Origin: Thalassotalea atypica
GTDB lineage: Bacteria > Pseudomonadota > Gammaproteobacteria > Enterobacterales > Alteromonadaceae
Length of the DNA: 64,000 nt
Assembly: GCF_030295975.1 (NCBI RefSeq)
Contig: NZ_AP027364.1
Span: 2,046,001 to 2,110,000 of the forward strand
Direction: 5' to 3'
Part shown: piece after piece, positions 33,600-43,069 of the stretch
Layout of the letters: the number at the start of each line of letters is the position of its first letter
How positions within the stretch are numbered: position 1 is the stretch's first letter
The notes under the pieces: generated by a model
What the model saw: only the letters and a program-made list of their open reading frames with translations
Databases searched by the model: none
Told to the model about the DNA's origin: nothing
Position numbers and translations under genes: made by a program

Positions 33600-35453
33600 T
33601 TGAATACAGATACTGAAAATACATCAAAACCTACATTTGATCACAAAGCCTTTTTAGCTGCAGTTACCGATAAACCAGGGGTTTATCGGATGTACAATGC
33701 AGAGCAAACGGTTATTTATGTAGGTAAGGCTAAAAACCTTAAGAATAGACTGTCCAGTTATTTCCAAAAAAACGTATCAAGCACTAAAACTAAGTCGTTA
33801 GTCAAACAAATCACTGCTATTGATGTAACAATAACGCACACTGAAGGTGAAGCGTTAATTCTTGAAAATAACTACATCAAAAAATATCAGCCGAAATACA
33901 ACATTCTTTTAAGGGATGATAAGTCTTATCCTTATTTGTTAGTGACCGATCATAAACATCCTCGATTAGCGCTGCATCGCGGAGTCAAACGGATTAAGGG
34001 AGAGTATTTTGGCCCTTTCCCTACAGTTGGTGCTGTTTGGGAATCACTACGCTTAATGCAAAAGCTTTTTCCTGTCAGACAATGTGAAGATTCATACTAT
34101 CGAGCTAGAACCCGTCCGTGTTTACAACATCAGTTAGGTCGTTGCTCAGCACCATGTGTTGATCGAATTACTGAAACGCAATATAAGGAACAGGTAAGTT
34201 TAGCTAAATTGTTTCTTAGAGGGAAAAGTTCAACTGTTGTTGATACATTGGTTGAGAAGATGGAAGTGGCGAGCAGTTCGTTAAATTTTGAAAGTGCAGC
34301 TAAATATAGAGATCAAATTGCAACATTACGGAAAGTGCAACAGCAACAGTTTGTAAGTGGTATTGCTTCAGAATTAGACGTTGTTGGTTTATATAAACAT
34401 AAAGCTCAAGTTTGTGTCCATTTGCTTTTTATTCGTGATCATAAAGTACTCGGCAGCAAAAGCTTTTTTCCTTCCATTCAAGCCGACAATACTGAACAAG
34501 AGATAATTTCAGCATTCATTGGACAACATTATTTAGTCAATGAAGCATTTCACGGATTAATACCCAAAGAAATTGTGGTTGGACAAACCTTAGAACATCA
34601 AAAAGATTTAGAAGGGTTACTCACTGCTCGTGCCAGTTATGAAGTGAAAATTTCGGGTAAAGTTAGAACGGAGCGAGGTCAATACTTAAAACTAGCTATG
34701 ACTAATGCTGAACATGCCTTAGCAGCTAAAAACAGCCATAAAGAGTCTATGCTTTCTCGTTTTACACAACTCAATGCAGTGTTTGAACTTGATCAAGAGA
34801 TTTCAAGGTTAGAGTGTTTCGACATCAGTCATACAATGGGACAACAAACAGTTGCTTCATGTGTAGTGTTTGACCCCAATGGCCCTTTGAAAAGTGAATA
34901 CCGCCGCTACAATGTGACCGGTATCACACCGGGCGATGACTATGCCGCAATGGCTTTTGCATTAAATAAACGCTATGGCAAATCAACTAACGAAAGTGTG
35001 TTACCTGATATCGTGTTTATTGATGGTGGAAAAGGGCAACTTGCTAAAGCGGAACATTTTTTTGCAGAATTGGACTTAGAAAAAATACCGCTGCTTGTTG
35101 GGGTTGCAAAAGGGGAGTCTAGAAAGCCAGGTTTGGAAACGCTAATTTTAGCAGGCAGCCATCAACTTATCTCACTTCCCGCTACATCTCCTGCGTTACA
35201 TCTGGTTCAACATATTAGGGATGAATCTCACCGATTTGCCATAGCAGGACATAGAGCAAAGCGGCAAAAAGTCGCCAAAACGTCAACGCTAGAATCTATT
35301 CCTGGTATTGGTGCAAAGAAAAGACAAGCGTTATTAAAGTATTTAGGCGGGATGCAAGAAGTTAAACAGGCAGATATAGGGACACTAACAAAGGTTCCTG
35401 GTATTAGTGACTCCCTTGCACAGATTATTTACGATGCATTACATGACAACTAA
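33600..35453 (+). CDS. uvrC: Excinuclease ABC subunit C
   Basis: The 617-residue protein has the GIY-YIG nuclease domain (DKPGVYRMYN, VIYVGKAKNLKNRLSSYF) at the N-terminus, the cysteine cluster (CLQHQLGRCSAPCV), the UVR motif near residue 210-240 (ESAAKYRDQIATLRKVQ) for UvrB contact, the RNase-H-like nuclease domain (ECFDISHTMG, DIVFIDGGKGQL) and two helix-hairpin-helices at the end (ESIPGIGAKKRQALLKYLG, KVPGISDSLAQIIYDAL). It makes both incisions in nucleotide excision repair. It seems to start at TTG 33600, as no upstream or early ATG fits; coupled translation with uvrY is likely. Confidence 0.95.
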   Translation: MNTDTENTSKPTFDHKAFLAAVTDKPGVYRMYNAEQTVIYVGKAKNLKNRLSSYFQKNVSSTKTKSLVKQITAIDVTITHTEGEALILENNYIKKYQPKYNILLRDDKSYPYLLVTDHKHPRLALHRGVKRIKGEYFGPFPTVGAVWESLRLMQKLFPVRQCEDSYYRARTRPCLQHQLGRCSAPCVDRITETQYKEQVSLAKLFLRGKSSTVVDTLVEKMEVASSSLNFESAAKYRDQIATLRKVQQQQFVSGIASELDVVGLYKHKAQVCVHLLFIRDHKVLGSKSFFPSIQADNTEQEIISAFIGQHYLVNEAFHGLIPKEIVVGQTLEHQKDLEGLLTARASYEVKISGKVRTERGQYLKLAMTNAEHALAAKNSHKESMLSRFTQLNAVFELDQEISRLECFDISHTMGQQTVASCVVFDPNGPLKSEYRRYNVTGITPGDDYAAMAFALNKRYGKSTNESVLPDIVFIDGGKGQLAKAEHFFAELDLEKIPLLVGVAKGESRKPGLETLILAGSHQLISLPATSPALHLVQHIRDESHRFAIAGHRAKRQKVAKTSTLESIPGIGAKKRQALLKYLGGMQEVKQADIGTLTKVPGISDSLAQIIYDALHDN

Positions 35454-35570
35454 AGTGCAACCCGTGTAGAATAGTTTCAACGTTAAAAAGCAGTATACTT
35501 TTTTTAGTCATATATAAAAAAAGTGTGAAATAGCTCTCTGTAATTAAGCAGAAACAACTTGTGAAGTACT

Positions 35571-36152
35571 ATGTGGACCATTCCAAACCAGATCACCTTA
35601 TTTAGAATCATTCTAATACCTATTTTTATCATTGTTTTTTATTTACCTATTTCGTGGAATAATTTTGGTGCTTTCGCTATCTTTTGGCTAGCAGCTATTA
35701 GTGATGCGCTAGATGGCTATCTTGCGCGTAAGCTAAATCAATCTTCAGCATTTGGGGCGTTCATAGATCCCGTTGCTGACAAATTAATGGTCGCAGCAGC
35801 TTTAATTATGTTAGCCGATGATTATGGAGTTTGGTATATATCCATACCAGCAATGATTATGATCGCTCGAGAAATATTTATTAGTGCCTTACGCGAATTT
35901 ATGTCTTCTCGTGGCAAAAGGGACGTTATTGCAGTTTCAACAATGGGTAAATATAAAACGGCAGCACAAATGTTGGGGATTATGGGTTTAATTTGGCAGC
36001 CTGATTATGATATTCCCCTAATCATTTTTAACTTCCCTTGGGAAATTTTAATGTTTGCAGCATACGGTTTTTACTTTGTTGCTACAATTTTAACCGTTTG
36101 GTCAATGATGTCTTACTTTAAAGCAGCATGGCCGGAGCTAAAAAGCAGTTAG
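35571..36152 (+). CDS. pgsA: Phosphatidylglycerophosphate synthase
   Basis: A 193-residue integral membrane enzyme starting MWTIPNQITLFRIILIPIFI. The CDP-alcohol phosphotransferase signature is complete: DALDGYLARKLNQSSAFGAF continuing to the last two aspartates in IDPVADK. It transfers phosphatidyl from CDP-diacylglycerol to glycerol-3-phosphate, the first committed step to phosphatidylglycerol and cardiolipin. It follows uvrC by 117 bp and precedes the tRNA cluster, as in E. coli (uvrY-uvrC-pgsA-glyW-cysT-leuZ). Confidence 0.95.
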   Translation: MWTIPNQITLFRIILIPIFIIVFYLPISWNNFGAFAIFWLAAISDALDGYLARKLNQSSAFGAFIDPVADKLMVAAALIMLADDYGVWYISIPAMIMIAREIFISALREFMSSRGKRDVIAVSTMGKYKTAAQMLGIMGLIWQPDYDIPLIIFNFPWEILMFAAYGFYFVATILTVWSMMSYFKAAWPELKSS

Positions 36153-36239
36153 TTATTGGTTGTTTTTAGTCACTTATAGTTAAAAAATCATCATTTTAGA
36201 CGCTTTTTAATCAGTTGAAATAAATTTGATATTTAATGG

Positions 36240-36267
36240 TTGACTCGTTTTAAATTCAATGTAGAAT
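36240..36267 (+). promoter_or_regulatory. Promoter of the Gly/Cys/Leu tRNA cluster
   Basis: TTGACT (36240-36245) and TAGAAT (36262-36267) with a 16-base spacer, followed by a GC-rich GCG discriminator typical of stringently controlled stable RNA promoters. A small hairpin GTTGAC/GTCAAC (36277-36293) lies in the leader just before the first tRNA. Confidence 0.78.
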
Positions 36268-36300
36268 GCGTTTCCAGTTGACAGGGAGTCAACCAGTAAA

Positions 36301-36376
36301 GCGGCTGTAGCTCAGTTGGTAGAGCATCACGTTGCCAACGTGAATGTCACGAGTTCGAGTCTCGTTAGCCGCTCCA
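36301..36376 (+). tRNA. tRNA-Gly (GCC)
   Basis: 76 bases with encoded CCA; anticodon loop TTGCCAA. It differs from the three later Gly copies by one D-loop base (AGTTGG rather than AGCTGG). Confidence 0.96.
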
Positions 36377-36442
36377 ATTTCTTTCTTATCGTAAGGTTTG
36401 AAAGATGATCTAAGGAAATACTATCCAGTTGTAGTGAAATAT

Positions 36443-36516
36443 GGCGGGTTGGCAGAGTGGCTATGCAGCGGATTGCAAATCCGTGGACCTCGGTTCGACT
36501 CCGGGACCCGCCTCCA
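36443..36516 (+). tRNA. tRNA-Cys (GCA)
   Basis: 74 bases with encoded CCA; anticodon loop TTGCAAA. It is the only copy in this cluster and lies four bases before a Leu gene. Confidence 0.96.
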
Positions 36517-36520
36517 CAAT

Positions 36521-36606
36521 GCCCGGGTGGTGGAATTGGTAGACACAAGGGATTTAAAATCCCTCGCTGAATAAGCGTGACGGTTCAAGTCCGTCTCCGG
36601 GTACCA
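36521..36606 (+). tRNA. tRNA-Leu (TAA)
   Basis: 86 bases with a long variable arm (CGCTGAATAAGCG) typical of class II tRNAs, anticodon loop TTTAAAA and encoded CCA. Three identical copies occur here. Confidence 0.96.
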
Positions 36607-36668
36607 TTTCACATACATTGGTTGTATAGAAGAAATGTAGATTAGCGTCTACAGTGTTGAAAATTTAA

Positions 36669-36744
36669 GCGGCTGTAGCTCAGCTGGTAGAGCATCACGT
36701 TGCCAACGTGAATGTCACGAGTTCGAGTCTCGTTAGCCGCTCCA
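36669..36744 (+). tRNA. tRNA-Gly (GCC)
   Basis: 76 bases, anticodon GCC, encoded CCA. Its upstream flank (AAAATTTAAG or similar) is shared with the next Gly gene, indicating recent tandem duplication. Confidence 0.96.
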
Positions 36745-36789
36745 ATTTCAACAGTAAAAGTCTTTATTTTTAAGGCAAGAAAAATTTAA

Positions 36790-36865
36790 GCGGCTGTAGC
36801 TCAGCTGGTAGAGCATCACGTTGCCAACGTGAATGTCACGAGTTCGAGTCTCGTTAGCCGCTCCA
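36790..36865 (+). tRNA. tRNA-Gly (GCC)
   Basis: 76 bases, identical to the copy at 36669, with encoded CCA. Confidence 0.96.
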
Positions 36866-36907
36866 AAATTTTACTATTCGTTCGAGATGAAAATTAGGCA
36901 ATTCGTT

Positions 36908-36993
36908 GCCCGGGTGGTGGAATTGGTAGACACAAGGGATTTAAAATCCCTCGCTGAATAAGCGTGACGGTTCAAGTCCGTCTCCGGGTACCA
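36908..36993 (+). tRNA. tRNA-Leu (TAA)
   Basis: 86 bases, identical to the copy at 36521, with encoded CCA. Confidence 0.96.
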
Positions 36994-37014
36994 TTTCATC
37001 TTTGAACATATGAA

Positions 37015-37090
37015 GCGGCTGTAGCTCAGCTGGTAGAGCATCACGTTGCCAACGTGAATGTCACGAGTTCGAGTCTCGTTAGCCGCTCCA
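37015..37090 (+). tRNA. tRNA-Gly (GCC)
   Basis: 76 bases, identical to the copies at 36669 and 36790, with encoded CCA. Confidence 0.96.
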
Positions 37091-37154
37091 ATCTCCCTTT
37101 TAGTTATTAAAAGAACTAGGTGATCCAATACTTAGTATAAAAAACTTCCCTTAT

Positions 37155-37240
37155 GCCCGGGTGGTGGAATTGGTAGACACAAGGGATTTAAAATCCCTCG
37201 CTGAATAAGCGTGACGGTTCAAGTCCGTCTCCGGGTACCA
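37155..37240 (+). tRNA. tRNA-Leu (TAA)
   Basis: 86 bases, identical to the other two Leu copies. Last gene of the cluster; no strong terminator is evident right after it, only an AT-rich stretch. Confidence 0.96.
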
Positions 37241-37565
37241 TTTTATTACTGTCATATCAGTTCGATAATTTCAATAACTTCATACTCTTAAAACCTACGT
37301 TTATAAACGTAAGCAATAAATCGATTTCTAACTAATGAATACTCAATTCAACTTTAAAAAATTAGATTTCTAACAATTGATTTTGCAAAATATACTGTTT
37401 TGATTAGTAAAAAAACTAAAAACTACCCTTCTAAATTTTCGGAATATTCAGCGCTATTTGTAAATTTAATCTACTATAAAGGTTGGAAAACATAAATATA
37501 TTGTTTGTTATGGACAATTAGTGGCTCAAGGATGACTTTGTAATAATCTTTAAGTTGTTATTTTT
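37241..37565. other. Intergenic region with a 16-base perfect palindrome
   Basis: This 325-base AT-rich gap holds no convincing gene. TACGTTTATAAACGTA at 37297-37312 is a perfect palindrome that could be an operator or a short hairpin at the end of the tRNA transcript. The region before the chemoreceptor ATG is very AT-rich without a clear consensus promoter. Confidence 0.5.
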
Positions 37566-40334
37566 ATGATGAATCTACGAAGTTTAAAAGTAAAATTTAT
37601 ACTGATTTTCATTGCGATAGGTTTAACTCCAGCAATAGTTACTAGTGTTATTTCTACAATAAATAGCTCAACAGATGTAACAGAGAAAGTTTATAACCAA
37701 CTTACCGCGATTAACCAAATTAAAAAGCAGGCCATTGAAAACTACTTTGCTGAACGGCAAGGGGACATGGGAGTTCTTATCAATATTGCCGATACCATGC
37801 AACAACAAGCTTTTATGAAGTTATCGGCAATAAACAAACTTAAAAAATCTCAGCTTAGTGATTATTTTATTAACAATACTGTTCAATTGGAAATTCTTGC
37901 AAAAGAAGAAAGTACTCACCAAGCTATCACTGAATTAGTTAATAATTTTTCAAATAAGAATCAATGGCAAAACTCACTTAATAAATACGATAAAAATTAT
38001 AAACCGTTGTTGTCGTATTTTGGCTGGTACGATTTTTTTATCATTAGTACTAAAGGTACCATTGTTTATTCTGTCGCTCGAGAAAATGATTTAGGGAAAA
38101 AAATTCCTGAAGATTTAGCGGACAGTTCACTCTATCAAGCTTTCAATTTAGCCAAGCAATCGGGGACTGTAGAAGCTAAATTTGCTGACTTTCTTCCCTA
38201 TGCCCCCAGTAATAACGACCCTGCTGCATTCGTAATTAAACCAGTAGAGGTGAATGGAAAACGTATTGGTTACATTGCTTATCAGCAACCATTGGATAGA
38301 ATTAATAGCATTTTAGGTGATAGGGAAGGAATGGGGATATCGGGTGAGTCATATCTTGTTGGTCAAGATAAACTCATGCGCTCAGACTCTTACTTAAACC
38401 CGACAGAATATTCTGTTATAGCCTCTTTCGCTAATGAAAATAAGGTACAAACACAGGCTGCGCAAAATGCATTGAATGGAATAAAAAACACCGATGTCAT
38501 TATGGATTATAACGGTAATCCTGTAGTGAGTAGTTGGGATTATATTGATATTGGTAGTGGTGTACGTTGGGCAATAATTTCCGAAATTGATGTCTCTGAA
38601 GCATATAACCCTAAAACAGCTAATAATGAAGATTTTTATAAAAGTTATATTGAAAAGTATGGCTATTATGATTTATTTCTGATCGAACCAAACGGTCATA
38701 TATTTTACACAGTAACCAAAGAGGCTGATTTTAATACAAATATTTTAACGGGTAAATATTCAACTTCCAATTTGGGCCGTTTAATTACAGACATTAAACA
38801 AAGCAAGCAATACGGTTTTGTTGATTTTGCTCCTTACGAACCTAGCAACGGTGATCCTGCCTCATTTATTGCACAGCCTTTACTAAACTCTGATGGACAA
38901 ACCATGATGTATGTTGCTTTGCAGTTGCCACTTGAGGGTATACAAAAAATTATGGGCATTAGGGAAGGCATGGGAAAAACGGGGGAAAGCTATTTAGTCG
39001 GTAATGATTTGAGAATGCGTAGCAATTCATTTCTTGATCCTAAAGGTCATAACGTCAAAGCAAGCTTTGCGGGTTCGATCACAGAAAATGGCGTCGACAC
39101 TGAAGCTGCTAAAAGAGCTCTTAATGGAGAAAAAGGCACCGATATTATCATTGATTATAATGGCAACCCGGTACTTTCGTCCTTTGATCATATAGAGTTT
39201 GGTCATTTTAATTGGGCGATATTATCGGAAATCGATGAGCCAGAAGCGTTTGCCTCAATTCGCACTAATACGCTATTTATGGTCATCTTAATGATGACCA
39301 TAATTGCTGTGGTGGTGTTAATAGGTTTATTTGTTGCTAAACGAATTACTACCCCAATTATTGACATTTCAGTTGTCGCACAAAAAGTAGCCCGTGGCGA
39401 CTTAACCATGGAAGTTGAACAATCATCTAATGATGAGGTAGGTCAACTACAGGGAGCTATTAGCAAAATGATAGCCAACTTATCTCGAATGGTTAGCAAT
39501 ATATCAGGGATAGCCATTCAACAAGCTTCTACTTCTGAAGAGCTTGCGGCAATAACTACGCAAACAAGCACTACGGTTAGCGAACAACAGGCGATTTCAG
39601 AGCAACTCGCTGCGGCGATGCAGGAAATGGGGGCAACCGTTAATGAAGTCGCCGCTAGTACGACGAGTACATCATCTGCGGTCAATAATATTAAAGAAAA
39701 AGTAAATGATGGTGCGAGTAAGTTAGACGGAACATATCACTCAATCGTATCAATGACTGAACACATTCAGCAGTCGGAGTTAAGTGTTCAACAAGTACGA
39801 AAAGATTTCGATCAAGTTGTTAATGTTCTCGGTGTAATAAAAGGTATTGCCGATCAAACGAATTTATTAGCACTAAATGCTGCGATTGAAGCGGCTCGTG
39901 CTGGTGAACAAGGTCGAGGTTTTGCGGTAGTCGCCGACGAAGTTCGTCAACTTGCACAAAGAACGCAAGATTCAACTAAAGAGATAGACGATATGATCAA
40001 TACCATCATGGATGGTGCTAATTCATCAGTTGAAGTTATGGCAAGTAGCGTAACCCAAGCTAATTCTGTACAGGAACATGCTAAAGAAGCTAGAGATCTT
40101 AATCAAATAATAGCAGGTGATATAAATGAAATTAGTGATCTAAGTGCGCAAATAGCCACTGCTGCTGAAGAACAATCAGTGGTTGTAGAAGAAATTCTAC
40201 AAAACGTTGAAACGTTAAACTCAGGAGTAACTGAAACAAGTCATGCAACTGATAATATTTCAGAATCAAGTGTAGAGCTAGCTCGTTTAGCAACCGAGTT
40301 GGAAAAAGAATCAACCGCATTTAAAACCAAATAA
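37566..40334 (+). CDS. Methyl-accepting chemotaxis protein with a duplicated Cache-type sensor
   Basis: The 922-residue receptor is much longer than usual (about 550-680). After a membrane helix (residues 8-28) come helical segments, then two homologous sensor modules: one from about 150 to 345 and one from about 365 to 560. Each has a YDxF/YDLF opening, an [15 protein letters not shown] loop, REGMGxxGESYLVG, MRSxS, and VIxDYNGNPV. A second membrane helix (about 568-590), HAMP domain ([22 protein letters not shown]) and the full methyl-accepting signalling domain follow, with the hairpin tip [39 protein letters not shown] intact (quoted here as the conserved tip region around residues 755-795). 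It would control swimming; ligand unknown. Confidence 0.92.
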   Translation: MMNLRSLKVKFILIFIAIGLTPAIVTSVISTINSSTDVTEKVYNQLTAINQIKKQAIENYFAERQGDMGVLINIADTMQQQAFMKLSAINKLKKSQLSDYFINNTVQLEILAKEESTHQAITELVNNFSNKNQWQNSLNKYDKNYKPLLSYFGWYDFFIISTKGTIVYSVARENDLGKKIPEDLADSSLYQAFNLAKQSGTVEAKFADFLPYAPSNNDPAAFVIKPVEVNGKRIGYIAYQQPLDRINSILGDREGMGISGESYLVGQDKLMRSDSYLNPTEYSVIASFANENKVQTQAAQNALNGIKNTDVIMDYNGNPVVSSWDYIDIGSGVRWAIISEIDVSEAYNPKTANNEDFYKSYIEKYGYYDLFLIEPNGHIFYTVTKEADFNTNILTGKYSTSNLGRLITDIKQSKQYGFVDFAPYEPSNGDPASFIAQPLLNSDGQTMMYVALQLPLEGIQKIMGIREGMGKTGESYLVGNDLRMRSNSFLDPKGHNVKASFAGSITENGVDTEAAKRALNGEKGTDIIIDYNGNPVLSSFDHIEFGHFNWAILSEIDEPEAFASIRTNTLFMVILMMTIIAVVVLIGLFVAKRITTPIIDISVVAQKVARGDLTMEVEQSSNDEVGQLQGAISKMIANLSRMVSNISGIAIQQASTSEELAAITTQTSTTVSEQQAISEQLAAAMQEMGATVNEVAASTTSTSSAVNNIKEKVNDGASKLDGTYHSIVSMTEHIQQSELSVQQVRKDFDQVVNVLGVIKGIADQTNLLALNAAIEAARAGEQGRGFAVVADEVRQLAQRTQDSTKEIDDMINTIMDGANSSVEVMASSVTQANSVQEHAKEARDLNQIIAGDINEISDLSAQIATAAEEQSVVVEEILQNVETLNSGVTETSHATDNISESSVELARLATELEKESTAFKTK

Positions 40335-40360
40335 CTAGCTAATAAATAAAGGTGTGTACC

Positions 40361-41026
40361 ATGAATAAATTTAAGCTTCTCAATATGTCGTCAATGGTAA
40401 TATTATCTTCGCTAATTGCAATACCAACATCGGTTTATGCCGTTGATGGTTTGTATGCAAATGTTGGTTTTACTAATAGTTATTTGTGGAGAGGTCTAGA
40501 ACAGACTAACGGAGATTCTGCGATATCGGGTGGTATTGATTATGAAAGTCAATCAGGGTTTTATGTAGGTACATGGGTTTCTAATGCGGATTGGGATAAA
40601 GAAATGACCTATGAACTTGATTTTTATGGTGGTTACACAGGAGTGATAAAAAATTTAAGTTATGATGTAGGTTTTGTACATTATGCATACCCAGATAGTC
40701 TAAATGATGTAGATTTTACCGAAGTAAATGCAAGTGTGGCTTATGGTGCTATTACATTTGGATATGCCGTATTAGCCAATGCAGAAGGTGTCGATTTTGG
40801 TGACGATTCATACATTTCTCTGGATGCAGACTTCACAGTAGCGTCGGGTATTGGATTATCCTTGCATGTAGGAGCAGGTACAGATGATTTTTATGCAGGG
40901 GAATCGTTTGTTGAATATGGTGCCAGTTTGAGTAAAAATGGCTTTTCATTTGGAGTATCAAATACTGATTTAGATAATGATGATGTGAAGTTTATCATTT
41001 CTTATGTAATTGATATTGATTTATAA
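40361..41026 (+). CDS. TorF-family putative outer-membrane porin
   Basis: From ATG 40361 (behind AAAGGTG) the product has 221 residues, with a signal peptide ending near VYAVDG and a beta-barrel-like remainder of alternating aromatic and polar residues: GLYANVGFTNSYLWRG, then SGGIDYES, FYVGTWVSNADW, YELDFYGGYTG, and a C-terminal SFGVSNTDLDN and IISYVIDIDL. The opening (NVGFTNSYLWRGLEQT) is the hallmark of the family annotated as TorF or Gcw_chp. Function is not established; a role in outer-membrane passage is supposed. It follows the chemoreceptor by 26 bp and may be co-transcribed. Confidence 0.84.
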   Translation: MNKFKLLNMSSMVILSSLIAIPTSVYAVDGLYANVGFTNSYLWRGLEQTNGDSAISGGIDYESQSGFYVGTWVSNADWDKEMTYELDFYGGYTGVIKNLSYDVGFVHYAYPDSLNDVDFTEVNASVAYGAITFGYAVLANAEGVDFGDDSYISLDADFTVASGIGLSLHVGAGTDDFYAGESFVEYGASLSKNGFSFGVSNTDLDNDDVKFIISYVIDIDL

Positions 41027-41380
41027 GTATTAACTCGTTTAAATTTTGGTTTAATAAGACGTTATACTGATTTGATACGTATATTTAGCAATGTTAACTT
41101 TCATAAATAATATTTATAGTGAAAATCAAATAACATTTAAACATAAACTCTTCACAGTTTCCTTAATTCAAGAATTTAAAACCCGCCATTGGTAAGGGCG
41201 TGTCGATGTAGCCTCAATCCCCTGAACTAGCGCGTATTATTCTACATCACTTAATTCCGATGAGAATTCCTAAACTAATTGATAAAAGTTCTGTAAATTT
41301 TTTGTATTTTCTTTCTAATTCATAATAATAACGACCATACTAAAGATAAGTTTGCTTTGTTATTGGGTTCATGTCGTTAA
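41027..41380. other. Intergenic region without recognised gene
   Basis: About 350 AT-rich bases separate the porin gene from the binding-protein gene. Both strands lack a plausible open frame, and I see no strong terminator or RNA-like fold; a short GC-richer island near 41180-41235 has no recognised identity. Confidence 0.4.
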
Positions 41381-42112
41381 ATGAATCGTGTTATTTACAC
41401 ATTATTATTAGTTTTAGTTACCTGTAGGACTTTGGCGAATGATACATCTTTCGTATTGAAATATGATCTTTCAGGTTCCAGTAGCTGGATCCCATACTAT
41501 ATTGATAACAAAGAAACCCCAGGGATTTTAGGTGAGTTAATCCCACTTATACTTGAAGAAGCGAATATAGAAGGTCGTCAAGTAACATTGCCTCCTAAGC
41601 GTACTAATTTAGCCTTACAACACGGTATATTGGACTTTGATACAGTCAGCCCTAGCTGGCTTAATAAAGAAGAGATGTCAGCTAACTATGTTTTTAGTAA
41701 ACCACTTATTGCTATTCAAGAGTTTATCATTTATTTGCCTAACACCTTTGAAGAGTTACCATCTAAATCAATTATTCTTGGAGAAGAAGTAGGGACAATA
41801 AGAGGCTACTATTACCATGACGATGACAAATTTATTCGTGCTGATTTTAGCTCTGAAAGGGAACTAATATTTGCGCTTTATTCAAAAAGAATTAAGTATG
41901 CAATCATGGGGGATTTGCCCGCCATTTATTGGTCTTCTAAATTAAGAATTCCCGTTAGTTTTGGTCCAAATCATTCAGCTGGAAAACTACACATCAGATT
42001 AAGAGCAGATATGAAAGGGCTCTTACCTCGTATTAATGACGCAATTCAAAGAATAAAAGCTGACGGCAGGATTAATCTAATTTTGAATAAATACCAACTT
42101 ATAAATAAGTAG
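41381..42112 (+). CDS. Periplasmic substrate-binding protein, SBP family 3-like
   Basis: The 243-residue protein has a short signal peptide (IYTLLLVLVTCRTLAND) and a two-lobed binding-protein fold of the family-3 type: PGILGELIPLILEEANIEG with the usual helix after the first strand, PPKRTNLALQHGILDFDT, and C-terminal DAIQRIKADGRINLILNKY. No permease or ATPase gene is nearby and there is no membrane or signalling domain, so it is an orphan periplasmic protein rather than part of a visible transporter. It may feed a sensor such as the chemoreceptor upstream, but this is a guess. The next gene starts 24 bp downstream. Confidence 0.8.
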   Translation: MNRVIYTLLLVLVTCRTLANDTSFVLKYDLSGSSSWIPYYIDNKETPGILGELIPLILEEANIEGRQVTLPPKRTNLALQHGILDFDTVSPSWLNKEEMSANYVFSKPLIAIQEFIIYLPNTFEELPSKSIILGEEVGTIRGYYYHDDDKFIRADFSSERELIFALYSKRIKYAIMGDLPAIYWSSKLRIPVSFGPNHSAGKLHIRLRADMKGLLPRINDAIQRIKADGRINLILNKYQLINK

Positions 42113-42136
42113 ATTGTAAAAATAAGAGATTCATTC

Positions 42137-42829
42137 ATGTATACAACTCTTAAATATATCATTACGTTTCCGATATGGTTTGTTCAAGCGATATTAGTAA
42201 AACAGCGGGCTATAAAACTACCCGAAGCCGCAGGCACAAGGATGCACCAAATTGATGACGTTCCTTGCGTCGCTGTAATTGGTGATTCTGTGGCTGCAGG
42301 CGTAGGTGTCGAAGACATTAATAGCTCATTGGTTGGCGCATTAAAAAACAAACTTATGAAATTAACGACTGATAATATCTCATGGTATGTATATGCGAAA
42401 TCAGGAGATAAATTAAAAGACTTAACAGCGAAACTAAATGATATAGATGTGCAAGCTGATTACATCGTCATTTCAATTGGTGTTAATGATGTTACGGCGT
42501 TTACATCTGCTGATAAGTGGCAATATACCATGCGTCAATTATTTCAAAAGTTAATTACTCAAAGCCCTAACAGCAAAATACTCTTATTGGCTATTCCTCC
42601 AATGGAGCAATTTCCTCTTTTACCAAATCCACTTGCCAAAGTGCTTGGCTCCCGAAGTAAAAAATTAAATTTGGTTAGTGAAGCGCTTTGCCAGAAATTT
42701 CATCAAGTGAGCTTTATGAGGGTGGATATTGAAGCGGATGAAAGCTTGTTTGCGATAGATGGATACCACCCTTCAGCAAAGAGCTGCAAAATGCTAGCCA
42801 ATAAAATAGTTGATGAATTGTTAAGCTAA
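42137..42829 (+). CDS. SGNH/GDSL-type hydrolase
   Basis: A 230-residue protein with an N-terminal hydrophobic segment (YIITFPIWFVQAILV) that probably anchors it to the inner membrane. The SGNH blocks are all present: VIGDSVAAGVG with nucleophile Ser51, the Gly/Asn of ISIGVNDVT (block III), and DGYHPSAKS with the Asp208/His211 pair. Members hydrolyse esters of lipids, sugars or small molecules; substrate cannot be told. It lies 24 bp after the periplasmic binding-protein gene, suggesting one transcript. Confidence 0.87.
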   Translation: MYTTLKYIITFPIWFVQAILVKQRAIKLPEAAGTRMHQIDDVPCVAVIGDSVAAGVGVEDINSSLVGALKNKLMKLTTDNISWYVYAKSGDKLKDLTAKLNDIDVQADYIVISIGVNDVTAFTSADKWQYTMRQLFQKLITQSPNSKILLLAIPPMEQFPLLPNPLAKVLGSRSKKLNLVSEALCQKFHQVSFMRVDIEADESLFAIDGYHPSAKSCKMLANKIVDELLS

Positions 42830-43069
42830 ATTTTTTGCATTCTCGATTGACTAGTTATTTTGTCTATAATCATTTATATGGGTCTTTATTAATCAATAGC
42901 TGAATATTTATGCATCATAAAACTCACTATTCACCTAATAAATGTTCACTATCACGCATTGGTGATTAGTGTAAATGCTCTTTTTCGTTTAGCTTTAGAC
43001 CATGAAGCAAATTAATTTGCTTATATTGCATCGCAAATCAAAAATCATTTTCTTCTCGGAGATACGCAT

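Noticed and set aside
36327-37128. Minus-strand open frames across the Gly/Cys/Leu tRNA genes
   Set aside because: They are antisense readings of tRNA genes, and similar phrases recur only because the tRNAs are repeated.
36301-37565. Integrative element inserted at the tRNA cluster
   Set aside because: No integrase, no direct repeats of a tRNA end beyond the duplicated genes, and neighbours are ordinary.
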